DNA from: Petrosia ficiformis
Taxonomy: Eukaryota; Porifera; Demospongiae; Haplosclerida; Petrosiidae
Assembly (NCBI GenBank): GCA_947044365.1
Contig: OX345640.1
Coordinates: forward strand, 3,832,001 to 3,896,000
Direction of reading: 5' to 3'
DNA length: 64,000 bases
Part shown: positions 44,776 to 56,800 of the stretch, piece after piece
Position numbering within the stretch: position 1 is the first letter of the stretch
How the letters are laid out: each line of letters opens with the position of its first letter
The notes under the pieces: generated by a model
What the model was told of the DNA's origin: nothing
Database searches by the model: none
What the model saw: only the letters and a program-made list of their open reading frames with translations
Position numbers and translations under genes: made by a program

Positions 44776-46299
44776 GTTGATTTACTAGTTTTGCTTATTG
44801 TCTGATAATGTGGGTTCTATATTTTTTATTATGGCCCGTAGGGCCATCCCTATAATTGCTTTCCACGGGGTTTAATGTATATATATTATTATATATATAT
44901 ATATTCTTGTGTCACTTGCGCGACTATGCGTTGTATATGTAGTTAAGGAAGTTGCGTCATTCCCGGGGGCTCGGTCAATTAATGGGCGTGGCGCGTAAAA
45001 GAACGCGCGTTTGAGCTACAGACCAGCCAGGAAGATTCAAAAAGGATGTAAAACTGCTAATAACTGTTGTATATAGCAGAGAAACAGTATAGATATTATG
45101 CAAGAATCTTTAACAAGTAAGTATGATAAGTTGTTGAGTTTCAGACACGAGGAAGTCATCATTTAGAACCTTGAAGGAGTACCTCAGTCAGTTCATCAGA
45201 CATCTGTGTATTTAGACTGCAATTAGGCTTAAACTTACGTCTTCAGGAGTACACAGAAAGGTAGAGACACTAGTGCCATCAGCAATGCTTAATACATAGT
45301 CATCACAAAGCAAATATAGGGATTTTTTTTTCTCTATATACACTTGTTACCTACTGCTGTGATCAGAATTATGAATATCATTACTTAAATTAAAGGTCAA
45401 GTTCATTTTTTTACTTCGTTTATAATTAATTTTATAATTAATTTTGTAAAAGTAAATACGTATACAGGCTTTCATGCAGGATTTAATCTGGTGTGGGAAT
45501 AACAGTGAAGGCGAGTTATTATAGGGGTGTGGTCAGTATTACACAGCTACACCCTTCATATATTTATAACTTGTCAATAAATCTTTTTAATAATTATTAA
45601 TAATAATGAAAGAATACACAACAGATTACAATTATTATAGAATATAATATAACTTAAGTACAAAAAGGACATCAGTTCTCTAACTGTTAGTCTATGAACA
45701 ATGTATAAATCATAAGCAAAAAAATAATAATCTATTAGTGCATTGACAAGAATAATAATTATTACAAGAAATCATAGGAGTTTGATGAGAAATTAAGACG
45801 GAATTTTTTGTAATCATTTTAATAATTAAATCTCTGTAATATCACTTTGATGACAACACTCTATTAAATTAAATCTCTCAAAAAAAAATTTGGTGGCCGA
45901 TAATTATTATATATGTGCATTGACAAACTATAAATTAATATATAACTATAATGACATCTGTTTAATTTTTTGAGTGTTTTTGCATCACACACACATATGC
46001 AACCACACACGTACACACACATACACACACGCACACACACACACATGTAGATTATGGAAGTAATTTTGTTACATTAAGTATAGTACACAGAATCTCTCAG
46101 AGAAGAATATTTCTGGGGAAAATCAAAAGAGGTGAACAAAAAAGGGATAAATTTACATAATCTGTTACTAATCCTGTATATTGGTATGCACTACCCTGTA
46201 GGGCTTTTTTAAAATCTTTTTCGATCTTAAGTGCTATTGAAAGTATAAAAGAAGTCACAACTAAAACAATACAATGAAAACCTCCACACTTCCACTTCA
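44776..46299. other. Intergenic gap between copy B and the MXD-like gene
   Basis: Convergent 3' ends. It contains an R1 dispersed repeat (44829-45024) and a CA-rich microsatellite at about 45985-46045. No gene or convincing RNA is seen in the remaining AT-rich sequence. Confidence 0.7.
44829..45024 (+). repeat. R1 dispersed repeat, complete copy (about 195 bp)
   Basis: Uninterrupted version of the repeat at 30029-30597, differing by scattered substitutions and a TA microsatellite in the middle. Further diverged copies lie at 55829-56030 and, partial and inverted, near 47125-47200. Confidence 0.75.
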
Positions 46300-46662
46300 T
46301 TAATGGTATTCGTAATTTGACGAGCTCTTGTGGCTAGTAGAGGTACATCCACCATCACTACCTGAGGTAGTTGAACTAGTTTCATCCTCAGAATCATGCA
46401 TTACATCGATAACCATATTGTCTTCTTCTTCGCAGTTGGTTGTAACCTGTTTTTCGACTCCTGTTTGTTCAGCAGATGGAACTACTTGAGGAGAGACAGT
46501 TGGAGGGCTATTACTAGAACCTGATTGGTCAGTTAGAGCTGTGAGAGCGGGCAAAAGTTGGCTTCCAGCTCCTAGTTCAGCAAGTCGAGTGAGAAGGATT
46601 GTTTGGCTTCTTTGGAGTTCAGATAACATTTGGTTTTCTTCTTTTTCTTTTTGTTTCAGAGC
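46300..46662 (-). CDS. MXD-like exon 5: leucine zipper and acidic tail
   Basis: Acceptor CTCTTAAAG, then ALKQKEKEENQ, the zipper, a Pro/Ser/Val segment, EEEDNMVIDVMHDSEDE and a Ser/Thr/Gly stretch to TAA at 46302-46300. The acidic tail resembles the STAS-E/D-rich ends of vertebrate MXD proteins. Confidence 0.9.
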   Translation of the reverse strand, partial: ALKQKEKEENQMLSELQRSQTILLTRLAELGAGSQLLPALTALTDQSGSSNSPPTVSPQVVPSAEQTGVEKQVTTNCEEEDNMVIDVMHDSEDETSSTTSGSDGGCTSTSHKSSSNYEYH

Positions 46663-49600
46663 CTTTAAGAGAAAAAAAAAGAAGATAAATAAATTTGTGC
46701 TGTAATACAAGAAATAATATTATAACACAACACAACATAAAAGATATAATCGAATAGGTTGTTTTGGACAGACTGAAGTACAATGTATATGTAAATGCAC
46801 CACATTGGTACCTAATCTGTTAACCAGGCTTCTTACACAAAACAATTTGACATTTTGTATAGGATCATAAGGACGCCAGTTAAATTTGGTTTCTAAGGAG
46901 AGCTATCCTGGATACCAAATTCACTAGCTTCCTATACAATAGCAACAAGATATATGGAGAAATGAATATGCCTATGATTACTTTGAGGTGACCATTAGTC
47001 ATTGCTGATGAATTTCTCATTATTAGTTTTTCTACTTTTAGAAGGTTCTTTATACCTTTTACAATGCCTTTCAGCTGTAACATCTGCTAGTTACAGTTTT
47101 TACAAGCTGCTTTCTTCGCATACGTGCCACGCCCATTAAATTATCTCTCTGCAATGACGTAACTTCCTTAACTACATATTTACAAGGCATATGTGACACA
47201 AACATATAAACATTATTCAGTGTTTCCCCCAAAGGGTGGTACCATGGCACTGCCTAACCCTTCAGTCTTGCTTCCCGTCTTTTAGTTTATGCTGGAAAAC
47301 ACTGTTTTACATGTACAACACTGATTGAACATTGTCATGTAATATCATGTAACACTGATGTACTCCTCAACCTTTAATATTTATCCTGGGAAAACTCTGC
47401 ACAATTATAAACAATAAAAAACATGTGCTTTTTCGGTTTTGATATATCCGTACATACTCTTTCATTTCTTAAAATGTTTTTCATTGTTCTTGTTCGATTC
47501 TATTTTTAAATAATTCAGGTAAATGTTTGATCAAACACGTGATGACTATTCTGTTTCATTTACAGTACTGATATTTTCTGCAGGAATGGTATCCAGGAGA
47601 CAGTACTCAAAACTTACTGCAATATTATAATTATTTGTTATTACAATTCCTACATCCTCTTTCATTTACTCTCTGATACATCAAACTCTGTCAAAAGCAA
47701 ACACGGGAATGGGCCATAAAAGGAGATGATACTAATTCATTCTTGTAAATCCAATTAATAGTAATTATACAGCTATTAAGTTAGGTTATTGTGTCCATAG
47801 AAGTGTTTCCATATCAACATACACATGTATAGATTCATTAAATTGTTCAACATTCCCATAATATACAAATGAGTTTGTTATTTCTACATTATGCTGGAAG
47901 GACAGAACTGCAACCTAGCCCTTTGGACTCAAAACTTGATTTAGCATCAATGGCTTTCTCAGAAGCTTTCCTCTATAACACAAGCTGGCAAAGGACCATC
48001 ACTATTGCTTTCCACAGGTCAAATGTTAATCTAGATATTTTTGTGTCATAGATGTGTAGTATACATAGTCATATATAAGTATCATGGGGGACTTGTTCAA
48101 TTTAATGGTACATAAGAACAAGTGAATGATAACTTGATAAAACTAGGCCGCCAAAATGATTTACATGTAAATATGAATTCAACATGTACATGTCACAAGC
48201 ATGACATTAAATACACGTGTATGTGACCTAATCTTCAAAAAGGAACACTTTCAATCAAAATAATTTTGATCAAACCCTTGCTTTTAATTGCTCCATTTTG
48301 TACAGGAAGTCAATGAAATTCAGTATCTAAACAGCTTAATAATAAACCAGTTGCATGTGACAGCTAAGGAATTTCATTACAACTTCATTGCCCTCTTACA
48401 TGTAACTATGGCAGTCAATGGAAGATGGAAGAATTTATAAGTTTCCTTGCTGGTGGCTAAACTATACTGTTTATATTCTATTTGTGAAATATAGAGCCAA
48501 AGAGCTTTTTGAACTGTGCGCACTTGAAGTGAGAAAATCTGTTGAAGTACATGTATGAGCAAGAATGAAATACTTTTGTTTATGTCGAAGGCTATAGAAG
48601 AGAAAGGTTTTATGGATGAAGTTACTGTGAAACTTACTTCAGCAGATACACATATATACAGATGTACATGTAAGTGAGCCCTCAGAGTGTCTTAGTGCTT
48701 GTACTAAGGTAGTTGGCAGCTAGTTGCTTCTGTTATTATCTTTCCAAACATATTTTGCCTTTTGTGCAACTGGTCTATTCTGTTGGCTTAACGTAAAAAA
48801 TAGCAGAATAACAAGTGATTGTCCATTTTCTAAAATGTGGTCACATATAAACATTAACCCTCATGTCATAATGGATAGGTCTTTTGGACATTAAAAAAGC
48901 CATCATCTACTATTTCAGAATTCCAATGCTAAATAAAATACCATTCTCATGACTACTTATGAGGTAAATATATTATACATGTTTATACATGTATGCTTGT
49001 ATCACTCCAGTACTAAACTATTAGTTACAATATTATGTTACCTAATTTTTAAAAAAGGACACTTTACTGCAAAATAATTTTGATCAAATTAATGTTTACC
49101 TTTAATCACTCGTCATTCCACCATTTTGTACAGGAAGTCAATGAAATTCTGTATCTAAGAAGCTTAATACTAGGTCTTCCTGGATACCAAGTGATTAAAG
49201 ATAAACATTAGATCAGTGTCCTTTTTCAAAAATTATACATAATACATATTAAATAAATACAAACATCTTGTTTGTCATGTGATACGAAGATTGAAATTAC
49301 TGCTAATAGATTCTTGAGAATATTAAAAAGCCCCCAAAATAAACAAACCACTAGAAAAGGAACAGTTACTTTTCTCCATATATTCTTTAGTCACCTCTGT
49401 GGTCATAATTATGTTACCTTTTGCCTTCTTACACAAGTGGAGTATTACATGTATATGTACATGTACATACATGTACCTTGATATAGTATCAGTTTTATTA
49501 CAACCACATGTACAATGTAGGGATAGGTAACATTTTGATTATTATGATAGTCATTATTAAAATTTCCCGTGATAATCATATTGTCTAAATAATTATTATC

Positions 49601-52600
49601 ATATCATGGTCACAAAAATAATGGATTATTGAGACATATATTCAGGCATTCAGTAATATCACATCTTAATCAGTTTTTCAACACTACATAACTCAACAAA
49701 TAAAAAGTATCAATTTGATTGTTGAACGAAATCTACATACACAGTAGGTAGCATATAATCACAATTATCATGATATTTGCAAAGACAGTCATTATTGGTT
49801 CATATTTTTATAATTGCTTATCCCTAATTACAACATTAACTACATGTACATGTACATCTATATACATGTACATATACATGTACATACCTCAATATACTTT
49901 CTTGCACTTTGAAGTAAAGCCAGTGTTGTAAGCTTATCTGGAAATGGGACATGCTGTCTCAGTACTTCAAGACAATCACGCAGTTGAGCTCGTCTGGAGG
50001 GGAAAAAAAACAAAATAAATATGAGATGAATTCACTAGTTAAACCATGTAAATAATAAATCTATATATACATGACATGTATGTAGTTTAACACATTGAAG
50101 GACTTACATGTACATAACTACATGTAAATATACATATACATATGTACATGTACATATGGGTCAATATACTATTCAAATCAAATCCATTGCTACTACAATG
50201 TTACTATGGTAACCATACTATTATACAGTTTATAATGAACACTGTGTCAGCACTATTTTACATTGAAACTCCACTGCACCCTATTATAATTAAATTGTTG
50301 TAATAAATGTTGTTGCTACAATACTCTTTTCATAGTTGAGTAATAGGTTGAATTATTATAAACACTACTTATCAGGTTTCATAAAAGGGGGGGTTCCCTG
50401 GGATTTCCCCTTAAAATAATATACATGTAGCAATACTAATAGAAAGGGAGTGTGCTACTTGCACATATACATGTATAAAGTAGAATAGTGTATACTTCCA
50501 TGCATCTTCAACTATTCCAATTTTATCAGGTGTTTGTTTACTCAGCTAAAAATATCTAATAATCTATTATCATGGTGAGCTCTGCTGGGACGCCTCGGTC
50601 TTCTCCTCGTTTAGCAAAGAGTTGTCCTTTACAGATAAGTAGGCCTCGATGAGTCAGAGCTGCCATAGAAGCATGCAAAGAGAAGAGTTTCTTGAATACT
50701 TGCAACAAAATGCAGCTGGACAGTATCTACACTTGATATACAATCTCTTGTATTCAAGTGAAGGTCCTGTGTTGATTTTCAGTCAAAAAGAAAAGGGATA
50801 CCATCCACCAGCTGTATATATATCCAGGGTAAGGATTGTGATCGACTGTTTTCGTTTTCGTCTGAATCAAAGCAATTTGCCATTTTCCATATGTAATATG
50901 AATAATTATTAATGAATTGACACCTCCATGACAACAAATTAATGAATTTCAAAACAGTACTTATCTCAAGTACCTGATACATCATGATTAAAACTTTGTG
51001 GTTCTAAATTTTATTGCTAAGTAGCACACTCTTCCCCTTCTATTTTTTACTCTTGCTGACCCTTGATTTAAAACTAAAATTGGGAACAATTAACTTAACA
51101 TTCACTTCCTGCTTGATTTAATATATGAATGCTGTCAATGCATTAATATGGGTTGTCATTATGTCGTAATTTAACCACTTCTTCCACAATAATTTATATA
51201 AATAAGTACAGTTTATTACATCCCCCCCTCAGATTTCAGAACAAATTACTTAACATACAACAACATCTCAGCTACAAGTCTTATAGAGCCCCAGAAGCAA
51301 CCTACAAGTAAGAGGACCGAAATCTAAAAACATTCCAGGAGCAGTCTCCCTAATACAAAGTCCTGTTTGAAACCCTGACATGTGACCTGACTGGTGGTGC
51401 ATGTATAAATTTTGATAGATATCATCAAATGTTTGTCAAAACATTTAGTGGGTGTGGCTAATTTACTTGAAGCACTAGTTAGAGTGGCCATTGTATGGTG
51501 AGCTTGCATTTAGTACAATGTATAGAGAGTGTAAGCATTGTATTTAATATAGTGTAAAAGTTTGTTTTGAGATGGAGGTGCAGGATGAATTCCAAAGCTT
51601 AATTGATGGTGCAAACAGTGCAAATGGTGGTACAGCACCACTACCAAAAAGCCTAGTGAGAACCTTGCATTGCACACTGTAAATTTACTGATGATAATAG
51701 AGGCATAATAAAACACTGTACACGGTCACAGAGGTTAATAATCCATTTACATTCTTAATTTCAAGTATTGTACAACACCCCAGGACTTTTCTAAACACAT
51801 TTGTTTTAGGAGAAGTTTCTGATATTTTGGATCTATCACGTATACATTTAATGATATTAAAGATACAATCTCTTCAACATGACGAACAATAATTATAATG
51901 ACTAAAACGCACATCTACACGTATACCAATAAATTGATAACTATAATTATTGATATTATCATTTCTACTGTCATATTAGTATTGAATAAACCAACAAACA
52001 CATGCTTTTTGAACATGGGTAGTAGTCTCAAATAACAATCTTCTGGATTAAAATATTCACATGTACTATGTACATGTACTATATTGCAATGGCAAACGTT
52101 CTGTGCCACATGGCATTTATTTTACATACAGTTGAGTACATCATGTATATGTATATACTAACAAGATACTCATAAATTGTTTATCTTATCTTCTGGCCTT
52201 CTGCCAGCTTATCTAACACGTGCGAGTTGATTTGAGGGTTCTTTGTAGTGCCATATGACTATCAAAAACTCTGATCCAGTCTAATTAAAGGTGGCATTAG
52301 AATACATGCAAGTGGGTCGCCATTCTCTGCATATTTTGTCAGTGCCAGTACTTCAATGTCGCTAGTTTTTGAATAGTGTTACACTAGAAACAACCATCTA
52401 ACAGTGTGAGCTATCTGTTTACCTGTTCTTTTCTTGTCTGGATCCAACAACAGCAACCATGAGTGTTATAGCCTTTTGAAGCTTTTCCATGGCTCTCCTT
52501 TCATTCTGAGTCTATTGATACTTCGCTCAGTATTCTAGTGTTTTTAGTATTTACTATTCTGTTGGCAACAGACACACAGGACAGACAGGCAAACAAACTT

Positions 52601-53755
52601 AATTAGGTGATAGATGTCTAACAGTAGTACATATTTACATTCGTATTTTTCTATGGAGACAGGTTGTGTATGTAATATACTTTACAAACAAACATACAAA
52701 TTACATGTAAATTAGGGCTAGTCAATACAAATACATTCTTTATAAATGTATTTTCAGAACTGGTAACAATTATTAGACAAAATAGAGCTATATATACCAC
52801 TTAGTACTAACATGTACATTATCAGTGTAGCATTGAAGCTGCTGGTGGGACAGATATACATGTACTATTTAGTATAACTTTCAACCCGGTATGTACATAT
52901 ATCCCATATGAACTAACCACTAATTAAACATTACAGGAGTCATAAAGACTAAGTCTCCATGATGCTCAAATCTAATCAGTTTCATGGCATGAAGTAATGG
53001 GTCACTCCTACACCTGTAACATTTCTGTAATTAAATCACTATTAACTGGTACATTTGCATACTTTAAATGGTTGAGTATTGTTATTGAGCTTATGCTATA
53101 AACGTAAGTACATGTACATGTACACTCAATTACTGTATATATGTACATGTATAATGCACTAAACTTAAGTACATGTACTAGATAGTAGACAATACAACTT
53201 CATTGTATATACATGTACACGTATTAGACTATTATAATACATGTACATGTTAATACATCTAAATGTACATGCATGTACATGTATGTACATGTATGATGTG
53301 GCATGACAAAATCAGTGAAAATATGATACTATGCTATGATAGTGACAAACACAGCTGTTATTGCAATAGAAGGGCAGTTAGTACATGATGTACATACAGT
53401 ACTACAATGTATGTGTATTATAATATTACAGAAAGATATAATCCCAATAATGTGTTTGGCAAAACAATTACAATTTGTATAGGAAAATAACAAAATTTGG
53501 TACATAACATAACTGCTTTTCCACATTGATATAAATGACCAAGTAGTGACCACTAAAAGTAAGTATTTTATCAAACTTAGAAGGTCCCTTCAAATTGGTC
53601 ACACATTTTAAATATAATTTCTAGTTAACAGCATTGACTAGATACATGAGCCACATCCCCTCCAAGTGATGCTCGTAGATGACTGACAATTAAAAAATTT
53701 TATTTGACTTAGCAGAACAGATGGATTTAGATATACATGATGTTATCAGAGATGT

Positions 53756-53806
<51 letters not shown>

Positions 53807-56800
53807 CACCTGAGGCAATGGAAAAATGAAAATGAGAGTTGCCTCAGGTGGGATTCGAACCCACGACACTCTGTACTCCAGACAGATGCTCTACCAACTG
53901 AGCTACCAAGGCAGCCCAGCTGGCAGGATCCGAATCAAGCATCTCATATGCCAGTATGAACAGGCTAACTTAATACTAGGCACGTAATTTTCATATTGTT
54001 CCATTATCTATATTAGTCTACCACCAAGACTTGGTACTGTACATGCATGTACTACATGTATGTACTCACAAGTGAACCAATAGCACACTTAACAAGTGTG
54101 TACTCTCCTTAAGGGGTACATATTCTATACTATTCTAAGGAGCTATAAACTTGATACTGTACTCAGTTATCAAGGGTGTACTCCTACCCTAAGGGGTATA
54201 TATTATATACTATTCTATATTATTCTAAAGAGCTATATTGTATATACATGTACTTTGTACTCAGTTAACAAATGTGTAATCTTGCCCTAAGGGGTATATA
54301 TTCCTATAGTATCTTAAAGAGGCATAGACTTGATACTGTATATACAATGTACATGTACTACATGTATGTACTCAGTTAACAAATGTGTAATCTTACCCTA
54401 AGAGCCCTTGATACTGTATATACATGTACTATGTACTCAGTTAACAAGTGCCTAAGGGGTACACTTTCTATACTATTCTAAAGAGCTATAAACTTGATAC
54501 TGTACTCAGTTAACAAGGGTGTACTCCTACCCTAAGGGGTATATATTCTATACTATTCTAAAGAGCCATAAACTTGATACTGTATATACATGTACTATGT
54601 ACTCAGTTAACAAGTGTGTAATCTTGCTCTAAGGGGTAAACTTTCTATACTATTCTAAAGAGCTATAAACTTGATACTGTACTCAGTTAACAAGGGTGTA
54701 CTCCTACCCTAAGGGGTATATATTCTATACTATTCTAAAGAGCCATAAACTTGATACTGTATACACAGTGTACATGTACTATGTACTCAGTTAACAAGTG
54801 TGTAATCTTGCCCTAAGGGGTACATATTCTATATTATTCTAAAGAGCTATAAACTTGATACTGTATATACATGTACTTTGTACTCAGTTAACAAGGGTGT
54901 ACTGTACTCCTACCCTAAGGGGTATATAGTTATGTATGTACTTACTTATTCATATTGATGTGATAACATATATTTACACTCCCTAAGAGACTTAATGGTC
55001 TCTTAAAAGTGTCAACTTAAACTTCATCCTCAAGTATGCAAACACAAGTCAGTCCTACACATTCAATATAAACAATATAGAAGAGAAACCAAACAAATTC
55101 ACTCCTACAGCTGAGTTGGTAAACTTATGATTAACAAGTGCAAGTCAGGGCTTGCCTCCACACTAGTAATACACATTTACATGTACACTATACATGTATA
55201 TAAATTGTAACTTTGAGCAGGCAAGTCAGGACTTGCCTCCAGACTAATACACATGTATATACAAACACAGGATATTGTAGAATACATGTACAGTACATAT
55301 AAATGTACATATTTAACTGAGTGTAGGGCTTGCCTCCATAAGCCAGGATATTGAGAATACATGCACATATAAATGTACATATTTAACTGAGTGTAGGGCT
55401 TGCCTCCACAAGCCAGGATATTGTAGAATACATGCACATATAAATGTACATATTTAACTGAGTGTAGGGCTTGCCTCCAGATTAATAAACAAACTAGGAT
55501 ATTGTAGAATACATGCACATATAAATGTACTGTAGGGCTTGCCTCCACAATATTGTAGAATACAGACATTTCATTTATAATTTTATATATCATTTTAAAC
55601 AGACTTTCATTATCAACTATACTTATAATATATATATATAATTATGTATATACATCTTAGTTATAATAATTGTATCATACAATGTATTTCCCATGTACAT
55701 GGCTGGGAATTTGTACAAAAACATAACTTCAAACACTTGCAATTAACGTTTAAATACTCATTACTTGGCTTTTATGTATAGCAAGCCAGTTCAATTTGGC
55801 ATCCAAAAAGAATTAGCAACTTAATTTTTTTATGGGGCCATCCCTATGATTGCTTCCTAAGGGTTCATATCATAACATATATATATTACGTATTATGATT
55901 GTCACATACACATTGTATACATAGTTAAGGAATTCACATCATTCCAAGGGGCTCAGTCAGTTTATGGGCATGACATGTACATGTACATGTCAATGAATGC
56001 AAGTTCAAATGACAAACAGTCTACAGACCAGACAAAAGCAATGCGTAGAAACTATAACTAATAGATGTTACAGCTGAAAATACAAGCTATACTAGACAAG
56101 AAGGGTGGAAATAACAAATAACTACATGTATAATAGGTTGTTGGTTCAGATAAGAAAGTCAGCAATCATTATACATGTAATTATAATGATAACACAACAA
56201 AGCAATCAGTCTATATATCTTGTTTACCCATCTTTCATTATGCTAAAATGTCTCTGTGCGAATTCTATGATTGCATTACTCACAAAATTAGTATTCAAAA
56301 TAAGCTTCTCCTCATATTAGATTTCATATTGATTTTGTCTTCCCATAGAAAGTAAGATAGAATGGTTGTAGACTGACTGACTAGGGTAGTAGTAATATAA
56401 TATGTTTGAGTCTACAGGTTTGTTGTGTTACTATAGACATGTACATGTGCAATTTAATGTTAGGATGTGGCTATCTATCTATCCAGCAGGAAGTACATCT
56501 TTATGATCAATACAAACAGGAGCCAACCCAGCCAAATTAACTGACTGGGTTATATACAAGTGACAGACAAATAGCCACTATATTAAATATATGCGCTAAA
56601 GTCTATTTACATTCATGATGTCCTCAAAATTACATGTACATGTACATGTATGTGATGACTTTATATGTAATATAGTGTATAGTTTAATGTCATAAGTGAT
56701 TATACTGTAACTCAATAATGAAGCAATGGATTGAATTTGACATACACAAAAAAGAACAGGAAGGACTATTATATGAAAATGGTGTAGGTAAAAAGATTGT

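Noticed and set aside
47869..48051. 60-codon plus-strand frame in MXD-like intron 4
   Set aside because: No splice sites, homologue or compositional support; consistent with chance.
52440..52500. Full-length exon (NERRAMEKL...) between MXD-like exons 2 and 4
   Set aside because: Phase after exon 2 would force a stop; only the 15-nt microexon fits. Retained as a possible alternative first exon.
53840..53912. Functional tRNA-Ser gene
   Set aside because: The cloverleaf is good but the long variable arm required for tRNA-Ser is absent, and a TTTC tail plus hairpin body points to a retroposon; kept as tRNA-like.
54060..54935. CRISPR-like alternation of repeats and spacers
   Set aside because: The units are long, degenerate and entirely repetitive; eukaryotic minisatellite.
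55177..55593. 138-codon minus-strand frame with repeated tyrosine-rich phrases
   Set aside because: It follows the 70-bp minisatellite exactly, with no splice or domain support.
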